Assembly: GCF_001660705.2 (NCBI RefSeq)
Contig: NZ_LYBV02000009.1
Span: 85,653 to 149,652, forward strand
Reading direction: 5' to 3'
Origin: Saccharicrinis aurantiacus
GTDB taxonomy: Bacteria > Bacteroidota > Bacteroidia > Bacteroidales > Marinilabiliaceae
Length of the DNA: 64,000 nucleotides
The notes beneath the pieces are model-generated. The model was not told the origin of the DNA and searched no databases. It saw only the letters and a program-made list of their open reading frames with translations. This document shows positions 26,307-35,097 of the stretch, piece by piece. How positions within the stretch are numbered: position 1 is the first letter of the stretch; every line of letters starts with the position of its first letter. Made by a program: the position numbers and the translations under genes.

Positions 26307-27287
26307 ATGAATTCAAAAAAAATAATAGCAATAATATACGGTGGTGATTCTTCTGAAATAGTGGTATCTCGTAAGAGTGCTGAAGGAATTCAATCGTTTA
26401 TTGATACAGATAAATATGATATCGTATCGGTATGCATGGAAGGTAAAAGTTGGAATGCAATTATCGATAATAATGAATATTGCATTGATAAAAATGACTT
26501 TAGCTATACCATCAACAACATAAAGTATTGTATTGATTTCGCTTATATAACCATTCATGGCACACCAGGTGAAGATGGTAAATTACAAGGCTATTTTGAA
26601 TTGTTAGATATTCCATATTCAAGTTGTGGTGTGTTAGCATCATCTCTTACCTTTAATAAATTTGCTTGTAACAATTACCTTAAAGGTTTCGGATTAAAGG
26701 TAGCTGATTCCTTAATGATAAGAAAAGGAATTAATTACGATGCAAATGCCATTGTTGAAAAATTAGGTTTGCCTTGTTTTGTTAAGCCTAATGCTGGCGG
26801 TTCGAGTTTTGGAATTACTAAGGTGAAGAAAGCTGAAGAAATGGAGGAAGCGTTGAAGAATGCTTTTGGTGAGAGTGATGAAGTAATTATTGAGCAGTTT
26901 ATAAAAGGACTCGAAGTAACTTGTGGTTTATACAAAACCCACAATAATACCAGTATATTTCCGTTAACAGAAGTAATCCCTGCCAATGAGTTTTTTGATT
27001 TTGAAGCCAAATATAATGCTGATAAGGTTCAAGAAATAACGCCAGCCCGAGTCCCTGAAGAAACTACAAATAGAATACAACAAATCAGTTCAATGATTTA
27101 TGATTTACTAGCTTGTAAAGGAATTGTTAGGGTTGATTATATTATTAGCGAAAATCAAATATATTTGCTAGAAGTTAATACAACACCAGGAATGACAAAA
27201 ACTAGTTTTATTCCACAACAAATAGCAGCAGCTAAGTTAGATATAAAGGATGTATTCACCGAAATTATAGAAAGTAACATCGCATAA
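26307..27287 (+). CDS. ddl: D-alanine--D-alanine ligase
   Basis: The 326-residue ATP-grasp enzyme makes D-Ala-D-Ala for peptidoglycan. Motifs: IYGGDSSEIVVSRKSA at the N-terminus (family normally GGxSxE), ITIHGTPGEDGKLQGYFELLDIPYSS (about 86-111), the ATP-grasp FVKPNAGGSSFGITKV (about 155), VTCGLY, and the C-terminal metal site LLEVNTTPGMT. All catalytic positions I can recognise are present. It follows the RluD-type gene by 19 bases, forming an operon with it and the PASTA gene. Cytoplasmic. Confidence 0.94.
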   Translation: MNSKKIIAIIYGGDSSEIVVSRKSAEGIQSFIDTDKYDIVSVCMEGKSWNAIIDNNEYCIDKNDFSYTINNIKYCIDFAYITIHGTPGEDGKLQGYFELLDIPYSSCGVLASSLTFNKFACNNYLKGFGLKVADSLMIRKGINYDANAIVEKLGLPCFVKPNAGGSSFGITKVKKAEEMEEALKNAFGESDEVIIEQFIKGLEVTCGLYKTHNNTSIFPLTEVIPANEFFDFEAKYNADKVQEITPARVPEETTNRIQQISSMIYDLLACKGIVRVDYIISENQIYLLEVNTTPGMTKTSFIPQQIAAAKLDIKDVFTEIIESNIA

Positions 27288-27302
27288 ATAGAAATAATTA
27301 TA

Positions 27303-28016
27303 GTGTTATTAAAAAGATTATTAGTTCTCATTCCTTTATTACTATTTTGTATAGTAGGCAATGCTCAGCAAAATGAGTTGAGAACACTATTCTTGGCTAA
27401 ATTTGATTTTAATAGTGACTGGCGAGGAAGTCTTGACGGAGGTTATTATAGAGGATTAAATGGAAGTGGATGGGATCGATACGGCATTCGTGCAATTGCC
27501 CAGCGACGACTCAATTCTAAGGTTCAATTTGATGCGGGTTTTATGTTTAACCATGTAAATAATCATGATGGAACCCATACTAATGAATACAGGCCACACC
27601 AAACTGTAAAATTAGCTTATCCTAGGTTTTCGAGGATGACGATTAATCATCGATTTAGACTAGAAGAACAAATCATATATAGGAGTTCTACTGAAAAAAC
27701 GCAGATGACTTCGCGTTTTAGGTATGAATTAAAAACCAAACGCGCTTTTAATCTTGAAAAGTTTATTCAACCCAAAACCTTTTATTGGATTGCTTCTAGT
27801 GAAATTACATTCAACTTCACTGGGCATATAAAAGGAGAATATAATTTCTTTGAAAGAGGAAGGCATGGTCTTGGAGTGGGGTATAGAGTCAATACAAATA
27901 CCTCAGTTGAATCAACTGCTTATTTTCAGCATACCCATAAGGGTATTGATTTCCATGATCATAGTGATTTGTTCATCTTTAACTTCTGTATAATACAAAG
28001 TATCTTTGTTAATTAA
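27303..28016 (+). CDS. DUF2490-family outer-membrane protein
   Basis: The 237-residue product begins at GTG (27303) with a signal peptide (MLLKRLLVLIPLLLFCIVGNAQQ). The rest alternates amphipathic strands typical of a small beta-barrel, with DUF2490 hallmarks: DRYGIRAIAQRRLNSKVQFDAGFMFN, then NHRFRLEEQIIYRSSTEKTQMTSRFRYE. Function of the family is unknown. It follows ddl by 15 bases and is the last gene of that operon. Confidence 0.82.
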   Translation: MLLKRLLVLIPLLLFCIVGNAQQNELRTLFLAKFDFNSDWRGSLDGGYYRGLNGSGWDRYGIRAIAQRRLNSKVQFDAGFMFNHVNNHDGTHTNEYRPHQTVKLAYPRFSRMTINHRFRLEEQIIYRSSTEKTQMTSRFRYELKTKRAFNLEKFIQPKTFYWIASSEITFNFTGHIKGEYNFFERGRHGLGVGYRVNTNTSVESTAYFQHTHKGIDFHDHSDLFIFNFCIIQSIFVN

Positions 28017-28059
28017 TGATGGTTTTATAAGCGCCATAAAATAAGAGTTGATGTACAAA

Positions 28060-28086
28060 AAAAGGCTACCTAAAACGATAGCCTTT
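28060..28086. terminator. Bidirectional terminator, DUF2490 gene / amylase gene
   Basis: AAAGGCTA and TAGCCTTT pair across a ten-base loop, with an A-run to the left and T-rich sequence to the right. It lies between two convergent genes and can serve both. Confidence 0.75.
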
Positions 28087-28109
28087 CTAAATTTATACCC
28101 TATAAAGGT

Positions 28110-30896
28110 TTATCGCTTTATAAATTTCTTCACAACAGAATTACTATCCCCACCTTCAAATTTAATAAGGTAAATGCCCGATGGTAATTCACTTAAGTTT
28201 TCGGTGTGTATATTATTGTCGATTATAAACTGTTTAATTACACTACCCGATAAGTTATAAATAAGTGCCTTATTGGCTGGTTGATTACTGAAATTTATAG
28301 TCAGAGAACTTTCAACTAGTGTTGGACTTATGCTTACATTCTGAATGGGCTCTAATTCATCAGTACTGGTGTCAATACCAAATCCGATTAGCTTTTTCTC
28401 AGTAAACATGATGAATTTCCCTGGAGATAATTCAAACTCTTGGTTAAGATCAGTAATTTCTATTTCATCACCTCTAAAGTGACGGTACCAAATACCAGTA
28501 CTACTAAAGCTAGGAGATACAGAGGCTGTTGTTGTTCCAAAATTACCCACTAAGCGTACGTCTGAACCATTATAGTTTAACTCAATTTGTTTAATAGCAT
28601 CACTAACATCCAAACTGTAATCATCAGTTGAAAATACAGGCTCTTCTTTTTTTAACGTAGCCATTTGAGCATATACTTTATAAAGATTCATTCGATCTGT
28701 ATCTTCGGCATAATCCCACTTAATGGGTTTACGGCCAGTTCTACACCCTTCATCTATACTGCCATCAGTACAAGTATTAATGCTATAATCATATCCGAGC
28801 TCACCAAATTGCCAAATCATATTAGGACCAGGTACTGAGAATATAAATGCCGCAGCAGCTTTTGAGCGTTCTAGTCCGGTTGACAGATCTTTAACATTAT
28901 AATCACCTGAAGAAGCGCCATACTCTTGCGCCTTATACATAATACGTTCTTCATCATGACTCTCAATGTAATTGATAATATGTGGACTATCCCAACCTCT
29001 TTTTTGGTAAGATGCCCATGAGAAATCTGATTTTCCATTTTCATTATAGCCCATTACTGCCTCAGCCATGTTGTGGTTATGATTTCCCCACATTAAGATC
29101 CCGTAATCGGCGAGCTCTTTTTCTTCATCATTGTCAGATAAGTGTTCAAAGGAAATAATAGCATCGCTTTTTCGCTTTCTAATCTCATCAGTCATTCGCT
29201 TTAAAATGGCAATACGAGAAGCGTCGTATGCACTTGCCCAATCACCAACAGGATAGCTCGTATTAGTAAAACCTTTTGTAAAATCGAAACGATAACCATC
29301 AATCTTAAATTCGCTAATCCAGTAGGAACAGATACTATCTACCAATTCTTTAGTATCTACACTTTCGTGATTAAAATCGTAACCCCATTGTGCGGCAGGT
29401 TCTGCCATATTGTGTTCTGTATTATACCAAGGGTTATTAGCAGAAGGCTTGTTCTCATCATTTAAGTACATACGCGCAAATGGCGATTGACCAAAGGAGT
29501 GATTGAGTACATGATCCATGATTACTGAAATGCCATTCTCGTGGCAGGCATCAATAAATGCTTTATAATCGTTGGCTGTGCCGTAGGCCTTATCTGTAGC
29601 AAAATAGAAGGATGGATTATATCCCCAGCTATCGTTACCTTCAAACTCATTAAAAGGCATTAACTCAATGGCGTTAATCCCTAAATCAACAAAATAATCC
29701 ATTTTAGCAGTAACTGCTTTAATGGTGCCTTCTTCTGTAAAGTCACGAATGTGTAATTCGTAAATTACCAATTGCTCTGGATCAGGGTTGGTGTGCGATG
29801 CCACTTTCCAAGTATATTCATCCTCATTAATTGTAAATAATGAAGCTACGTGTTCTGTTTTATCAGATGGATATTCTTTTAATCCAGGATAAACGGAATC
29901 ATCAATCCACTTATCATCTGGATCTAATGTTTTTGTAGTGTACGGATCAGCAATGCGTATTTCGCCATCAATATAAAACTGAAAAGCATACTCTGTATCT
30001 GCAACTAAACCATCAAGAGTCAACCAGAAGTCATCGCCATCCTTTTTCATCATATATTCATTGGATGGCGTCCAATCGTTGAACTCACCAATTACATGTA
30101 CAAACTCCTTCTCTGGAGCAAATAATACAAAGGTGACGCTTGAATCGTCTACTTTATTAACACCACGTCGAAGGTTAGATGGCATCGTCTCTTCAATAAC
30201 ATCTTCTCTCACATAAAAAGTTTGTGACTTCTCCAACGTTGTAGTCCCATCCGAAGACTGAGCCTTTAGGGTGTATGTACCGGGAACACCTGCTGTTTCA
30301 GTAATATCAAGAGTAGAAGTACTACTACTGCCTGCCTCGTTATTATTAACAAAAGCTTTTATACTAGTTGAATTTTCTGAAGTTATTTGGATACTTATGG
30401 CATCTCCTTCTTCAAAAATAGCACTTGGTGCTGGGCTTATTATATCTAAAGTTAGGTTTAGAGTAGTGACATCAACAAATATATCACCACCAGTACTTGT
30501 TTTTCCTACTTTTGAACCATCAGCATTTCTAAAAACAAAAGCCATTTGCTTTATTTGTTCACCTTCTGGTACTCCATAATAAGCATTAATAGAAGTAGGC
30601 ATTTCTAAAGTAAAAATATCATTCCCAATACTTGTTAACTTAGCCTTTTCAGTATTCTCTGTCCACTCAGCAATAACATATTTCCAATCGCTGCCATCGC
30701 TGCTTTTATCTGTAATAACTCCTGTGTGTGCATATACATCGCCTGTATAACCTTTTAACTCAGCATTACCCTCAGCAGCATTAAAAGTTATGGTTACAGG
30801 TTTGTTATCAACAGGCGGATTTGGGTTTGTTGTTACTTGAGCTGCTAAGAGCAAACCCATGCACAAAAAACTAATTAAAGTATATATTCTATTCAT
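28110..30896 (-). CDS. T9SS-secreted alpha-amylase-family enzyme (GH13)
   Basis: A 928-residue multidomain starch-degrading enzyme. Order: signal peptide (about 1-19); N-terminal carbohydrate-binding-like domain (about 20-135); Ig-like linker (about 145-230); CBM48-like module with FAPEKEFVHVIGEFNDWTP (about 255-330); GH13 barrel (about 360-760); C-terminal domain; type-A T9SS sorting domain (VSISPTLVESSLTINF to SNSVVKKFIKR, last 75 residues). Catalytic residues: nucleophile Asp in GYRFDFTKG (near 537), acid Glu in ISFEHLSD (near 583), Asp in YIESHDEER (near 647). The sorting domain means export to the surface or medium, where starch is cut before SusC/D uptake. Specificity may be amylase or pullulanase-like. 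Confidence 0.9.
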   Translation of the reverse strand: MNRIYTLISFLCMGLLLAAQVTTNPNPPVDNKPVTITFNAAEGNAELKGYTGDVYAHTGVITDKSSDGSDWKYVIAEWTENTEKAKLTSIGNDIFTLEMPTSINAYYGVPEGEQIKQMAFVFRNADGSKVGKTSTGGDIFVDVTTLNLTLDIISPAPSAIFEEGDAISIQITSENSTSIKAFVNNNEAGSSSTSTLDITETAGVPGTYTLKAQSSDGTTTLEKSQTFYVREDVIEETMPSNLRRGVNKVDDSSVTFVLFAPEKEFVHVIGEFNDWTPSNEYMMKKDGDDFWLTLDGLVADTEYAFQFYIDGEIRIADPYTTKTLDPDDKWIDDSVYPGLKEYPSDKTEHVASLFTINEDEYTWKVASHTNPDPEQLVIYELHIRDFTEEGTIKAVTAKMDYFVDLGINAIELMPFNEFEGNDSWGYNPSFYFATDKAYGTANDYKAFIDACHENGISVIMDHVLNHSFGQSPFARMYLNDENKPSANNPWYNTEHNMAEPAAQWGYDFNHESVDTKELVDSICSYWISEFKIDGYRFDFTKGFTNTSYPVGDWASAYDASRIAILKRMTDEIRKRKSDAIISFEHLSDNDEEKELADYGILMWGNHNHNMAEAVMGYNENGKSDFSWASYQKRGWDSPHIINYIESHDEERIMYKAQEYGASSGDYNVKDLSTGLERSKAAAAFIFSVPGPNMIWQFGELGYDYSINTCTDGSIDEGCRTGRKPIKWDYAEDTDRMNLYKVYAQMATLKKEEPVFSTDDYSLDVSDAIKQIELNYNGSDVRLVGNFGTTTASVSPSFSSTGIWYRHFRGDEIEITDLNQEFELSPGKFIMFTEKKLIGFGIDTSTDELEPIQNVSISPTLVESSLTINFSNQPANKALIYNLSGSVIKQFIIDNNIHTENLSELPSGIYLIKFEGGDSNSVVKKFIKR

Positions 30897-30919
30897 CTAT
30901 CTTAAATTTATGTGATTAA

Positions 30920-30950
30920 AACCCCACACTAAATTTTTATAGCATGGGGT
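30920..30950 (-). terminator. Weak terminator after the GH13 lipoprotein gene
   Basis: ACCCCA and TGGGGT form a short stem around a long AT-rich loop, followed on the minus strand by T residues. It lies just past the stop codon at 30958. Confidence 0.4.
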
Positions 30951-30957
30951 ATCTACA

Positions 30958-32799
30958 TTAGTTAAGTATTAAAACTCTCCCTTTTAATGCCCCTAATTCT
31001 ATTGTTGATGCTGAAATTATTTCTTGTGTTAATGCATCGGTATAAGTACCTTTTGGCAATTGAAATACTTCAGAAGAAGTTCCTGCGTTCATTACTGTTA
31101 ATATAGTCTGGCTAGCATTACTTCTGGTATAAGCCAACAATTTACCTTCGGCCTTAATAAAGTTGATATCACCATCAATAAGCGCTGAGTTGCCGTTACG
31201 CAAAGCACACAATTGTTTGTAATAGTTATGCCACTCTGCATTAAATCCAACATTTGTATATTTAGGTTTGCCTTCTTTTATGTTATTCTGATTCTCAGGA
31301 TCAAATGTAAACTCAGGCCACCAAAGTGGTTTTCTACAGTCAGGATCATCAGCACCCCACATACCCATTTCATCGCCATTCCAAATTTGGGGTGCGCCAA
31401 TATTAGTGAACTGGTGCATTAAATATAGTTTAACGCGCTCATATGTTTCTGCTTCAGGCTTACCCGCTTTGTAATTGGGATCGTCGTTTAAGTTTGCTTT
31501 GTACTTGTATTTATCCCTATTATTAAACGAGCTTAATAAGCGTGGCGTATCGTGCGTAGCATTCACATTCATCATGCCATATCTAAAAGGTTCTTCTAGC
31601 CTGTTCCACTGCAGATTTAGGCTATCCACCAAGTTGGCAGCGTCAATTTCATAATCAGTGTCAGCAAAAAAGTAACGAGCAGGGCGATAAACGTGATAGA
31701 ACATAACTGCATCAAAAATATCACCACTGGTATAGGGTACAGGATCCATAAATTCATCAGGCCAAACCTTCCACCAAATTTCACCCACTAAGTAGGCCTC
31801 GGGGTTTATACTTTTTACATGAGTACGGTAATCGCGCCAAAATCCGAGGGGCACGTGGTCGGCTACATCTAAACGGTAGCCATCAATACCCTTGCTCACA
31901 TCACCATTTGGTGCTAACCAGCGTTCGCTGACATCAAATACATGTTGTTTTGCACCTGGGTTTAAATCACCTTCAAAAGGAATACCTGCTTTGTGCGCAC
32001 CATGTGTATTAACTTTCTTAAGTTCTGGTAGGCTATTTAGTCCTAACCACCCTGAGTAAGAAAATTCATCTTCTTCGGTATTGGGATCATCAAAACTTTC
32101 TACAGCATACCAATCTTTGTATTTTGATTGCTCTTGATTTTTTAGAAGGTCTTTCCATGCCCAAAATTCTACTCCTGTATGATTCCATGAGTAATCGAGT
32201 ACCACTCGCATACCTCTTTTATGCGCCTCGTCTACTACTTTTAGAAACATCTTATCGGCAGCAGTCCATTTCCACGTAGATGGATCTCCTGGATCTTCCG
32301 ATGTTATAATAGCCATGTCTCCCTCAGGGTCGGGACCAAAAGTTACATCAATGTGATGGTAGTTACGTGCATCGTATTTATGCAGTGAAGGCGCATCATT
32401 TAAGGGGTTAAAATAAAGAGCGGTAATGCCCAAATCTTGTAAATAATCTAACTTATCTAGCACCCCTTGTAAATCGCCACCGTATCGGCGCAATTGCAAA
32501 TTGCTATAGAAGTTCTGATTGGTTTCTTGTGCCCAATCTTCTTTGGCAAACCAATCGGTTGTCCATGGTGTAACTGACCAATCGCTTGGCGTTTCAATAA
32601 AGTTAGACTTATCATAAATGGTTTCTGGTGTAGGGTCATTTGTAGGGTCGCCATTATTAAAACGCTCTACAAAAATCTGATACCAAATTACGGATTTCGC
32701 CCATTCGGGAGGGGTACTAGGTATTTCAATAGCTTCTTGCTTTGGTTTGTTTTGGCAAGATATTAATGCCAATAATACTAAAAAAGATATATAACGCAT
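30958..32799 (-). CDS. GH13 lipoprotein (neopullulanase/maltogenic-amylase-like)
   Basis: This 613-residue enzyme degrades maltooligosaccharides. The start chosen, ATG at 32799, gives a lipoprotein signal (MRYISFLVLLALISCQNK), whereas the frame is open 13 codons further upstream. The GH13 domain starts with SVIWYQIFVERFNNGDP and contains DGYRLDVADHVP (nucleophile Asp near residue 310), LVGEIWWKVW (acid Glu near 338) and NATHDTPRLLS (transition-state Asp near 416). A C-terminal beta-domain follows. The lipid anchor puts it in the outer membrane, facing the surface or the periplasm, like SusA/SusG in Bacteroides; side not decided. It lies between the secreted amylase and the susE-like genes. 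Confidence 0.9.
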   Translation of the reverse strand: MRYISFLVLLALISCQNKPKQEAIEIPSTPPEWAKSVIWYQIFVERFNNGDPTNDPTPETIYDKSNFIETPSDWSVTPWTTDWFAKEDWAQETNQNFYSNLQLRRYGGDLQGVLDKLDYLQDLGITALYFNPLNDAPSLHKYDARNYHHIDVTFGPDPEGDMAIITSEDPGDPSTWKWTAADKMFLKVVDEAHKRGMRVVLDYSWNHTGVEFWAWKDLLKNQEQSKYKDWYAVESFDDPNTEEDEFSYSGWLGLNSLPELKKVNTHGAHKAGIPFEGDLNPGAKQHVFDVSERWLAPNGDVSKGIDGYRLDVADHVPLGFWRDYRTHVKSINPEAYLVGEIWWKVWPDEFMDPVPYTSGDIFDAVMFYHVYRPARYFFADTDYEIDAANLVDSLNLQWNRLEEPFRYGMMNVNATHDTPRLLSSFNNRDKYKYKANLNDDPNYKAGKPEAETYERVKLYLMHQFTNIGAPQIWNGDEMGMWGADDPDCRKPLWWPEFTFDPENQNNIKEGKPKYTNVGFNAEWHNYYKQLCALRNGNSALIDGDINFIKAEGKLLAYTRSNASQTILTVMNAGTSSEVFQLPKGTYTDALTQEIISASTIELGALKGRVLILN

Positions 32800-32822
32800 G
32801 ATAAAAACTTTTGTGAATAAAC

Positions 32823-32850
32823 AAAAAAAGGCTGCCACTTGGGCAGCCTT
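32823..32850 (-). terminator. Terminator after the sus genes
   Basis: AAGGCTGCC and GGCAGCCTT form a 9-bp stem with a five-base loop; on the minus strand it is followed by seven T. It ends or attenuates the susC-to-susE transcript before the GH13 genes. Confidence 0.82.
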
Positions 32851-32876
32851 AGATAATATACATTTACTTTAAATGC

Positions 32877-34196
32877 CTATTGCTTAACAATAGAATATGA
32901 GTAATTTCCACCTTGTGTAAGTACTAAACTAATAGAATATGTACCTGCTTCCTGAATTGATAAGTTATCCCCACCAGGAATAGGTTCTCCTGTTAAACCA
33001 GTACCACCATAATTTACAGACCAATCATCCGTGCCTCTAAATTTCATGGAACCTACCGTTAAATCAGCTTCCATGGTAAAGGTATTTGTTGTTGCATCGA
33101 AAGTTGTAAAGTTTGTTTGTGCATCCCATCCACCTGAGGTTGCATCACCAATGATACCCCAAGTTGTTGACGTAGCAGTCCATTTCTGAGTAGATAAATC
33201 TACTTGCATTAAATAAAAACCAGCATCAGGGATTAGTACATTTGTTTCACCTTCAGAAATAATATTACCCGGGTTATTGGGGTCATCACCAAAGTCATTA
33301 TCCCAAGAACCTAATTGTGGCAACCATTTACATGCACTATTTTCTGGGAAATCTTGATAAACTTCGTATGTGCCATCAAAGAAGTTTTTATGAGCTCCTG
33401 CTGTTGCATTATCCCATCCATTATGACTTCCTACTAAGTATATATTATTTGGGAAATTAGACTGTTCCATAGTATAAGTCATATTCTCAAGATCCAATGA
33501 GAATTTATAAACTGCCGCTTCTGTGGCTATTTTCTCTCCATCAGCAACTAGCTTGCCTGTCATTGTTCCATCATCACCTAAAACAGTTTGTCGATACGAG
33601 TTATCTTTAAACACATACTCTCCTTCTTCAACTAACATTGTAGATTCCCAAAGACTTGTAGCTTCATTTAACACTAATGGTCGGAACATTGCCTCTCCTG
33701 CAGTAGTGCCATAAATCCCCCAAACAATGATTTCATCTTCATATATATACCTATTAACAAGGAAATTTACAGGTATTGAATAAACGATTTTATCATTTCC
33801 TGTAGCCTTAACACGCGCTTGTAAACCTGTAGCAACACCTGCTACGACTTCAAGTTCACGACAGATTTGATTCATCTCACCTATCGTGATTTTGATGGCA
33901 TTTAGTTCTGTCGTATCTACAACTATGGGATTTGAAAAATCTCCCGTTGCAAGGTCTAACTCCAAAGAATACATTGGTGTTACATCCTCTGCAAAGTATG
34001 CATCTTCCCAAATAAAGGTTTCAAATGCACCTTCTTCATTTTCTGGGATTAATGTATATGAACTAGACCCGTTCGGATTTAGGAACATTGGCGCTGTTTC
34101 CGTCATTGGAATTCTTGTTATTCCATCCTTATCTTCACAAGACGAAAAGACTAAGACTAAAGCCAATAAACTATATAATATATTTATTTTCTTCAT
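32877..34196 (-). CDS. SusE/SusF-type outer-membrane starch-binding lipoprotein
   Basis: A 439-residue lipoprotein. The start at 34196 gives MKKINILYSLLALVLVFSSCEDKDG, with lipobox Cys and an acidic +2/+4 stretch like the Bacteroidota surface-export signal; the frame is open 18 codons upstream without sense. The SusE-type N-terminal domain follows (APMFLNPNGSSSYTLIPENEEGAFETFIWEDA, about 30-65), then two or three starch-binding Ig-like modules, seen in NNIYLVGSHNGWDNATAG and AGFYLMQVDLSTQKWTAT. It binds maltooligosaccharides at the cell surface for SusC/SusD. Six bases separate it from... the upstream SusE-like gene on the same strand (about 60 bases with this start). Confidence 0.85.
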   Translation of the reverse strand: MKKINILYSLLALVLVFSSCEDKDGITRIPMTETAPMFLNPNGSSSYTLIPENEEGAFETFIWEDAYFAEDVTPMYSLELDLATGDFSNPIVVDTTELNAIKITIGEMNQICRELEVVAGVATGLQARVKATGNDKIVYSIPVNFLVNRYIYEDEIIVWGIYGTTAGEAMFRPLVLNEATSLWESTMLVEEGEYVFKDNSYRQTVLGDDGTMTGKLVADGEKIATEAAVYKFSLDLENMTYTMEQSNFPNNIYLVGSHNGWDNATAGAHKNFFDGTYEVYQDFPENSACKWLPQLGSWDNDFGDDPNNPGNIISEGETNVLIPDAGFYLMQVDLSTQKWTATSTTWGIIGDATSGGWDAQTNFTTFDATTNTFTMEADLTVGSMKFRGTDDWSVNYGGTGLTGEPIPGGDNLSIQEAGTYSISLVLTQGGNYSYSIVKQ

Positions 34197-34256
34197 AAAA
34201 TTATGTTTTAATAAAAAGTTACAAACCTGGTGAGGACTTCTCCTCACCATTTAGAA

Positions 34257-35084
34257 TTACTGTTTAGTAAACTTCACTGTTTTATTAACTGCGTTAAATA
34301 AGATTTCGTAATCACCAGCTTCAGTTGGTGCGAAATTAGTTTCATCATATTGATTAACTTCTGGAACAATTAGACCACTTGGCACAGATTCAACTACCTC
34401 CATGTCTGTATAAAACCATTGAACTGGATTCCAATCTGTATTCTGCCCTAAGAACCTAAAAGAAAAAGCATAACCATCATCATCAACACCGGTAATTAAA
34501 GAAATGGTTCCTTGATATTCTTCTGCAGATATTGCCTCGAGGGGTAATCCATCTGCAGGAACCCAATCAGCTGAACAAGCATTACCTACAACATAGATAG
34601 GTGGCACTACAGCATCATATGGAGTAACTGTTAAAACAATAGTATCACTATACATTGTTGCTACATCAGGATTAGAAGAGTCAGCTCTAACACGAATCTT
34701 TACCTTGGTTTGTTCTTCGGGTGTTTTATCTAATCCTGTTGGTCCTAATAATAAGTTAAATGCTTTGTTGCTAATAGTCTGATATAATAATGTAACAGGC
34801 TCTTGCATATCAACCTTGTTATCAAAAGAATCATCAGACTCACTAGCTACTTCAACTGTATAATTAGTAACTACTGATTCGCTATACTTCGCCTCGCTGT
34901 ATATAAAAGTTTCGAACGGACTATTTTCATTCTCTTCAGTTAGCACATAATTTAACGAGCCGTCAGGGGATTGTAAAACTGGCGCTTCCTCAGCTTTTAA
35001 TGCAGGCTTTTCAGTTACTTCAGCACAACTCGAAAGGAATGCTAAAGTAAAAAGTAGAATATATATATAATTTAATTTCTTCAT
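34257..35084 (-). CDS. SusE-domain lipoprotein
   Basis: A 275-residue lipoprotein (MKKLNYIYILLFTLAFLSSCAEV) with a SusE-type domain (EAPVLQSPDGSLNYVLTEENENSPFETFIYSEAKYSES, about 33-71) and one C-terminal binding module (IYVVGNACSADWVPADGLPLEAISA... to DYEILFNAVNKTVKFTKQ, about 168-275). It resembles the N-terminal half of the neighbouring SusE/F-type protein, so the two genes may come from a duplication. It starts 13 bases after the susD stop codon in the susC-D-E operon. Predicted on the cell surface, binding alpha-glucans. Confidence 0.85.
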   Translation of the reverse strand: MKKLNYIYILLFTLAFLSSCAEVTEKPALKAEEAPVLQSPDGSLNYVLTEENENSPFETFIYSEAKYSESVVTNYTVEVASESDDSFDNKVDMQEPVTLLYQTISNKAFNLLLGPTGLDKTPEEQTKVKIRVRADSSNPDVATMYSDTIVLTVTPYDAVVPPIYVVGNACSADWVPADGLPLEAISAEEYQGTISLITGVDDDGYAFSFRFLGQNTDWNPVQWFYTDMEVVESVPSGLIVPEVNQYDETNFAPTEAGDYEILFNAVNKTVKFTKQ

Positions 35085-35097
35085 AATTGTATGTGTT

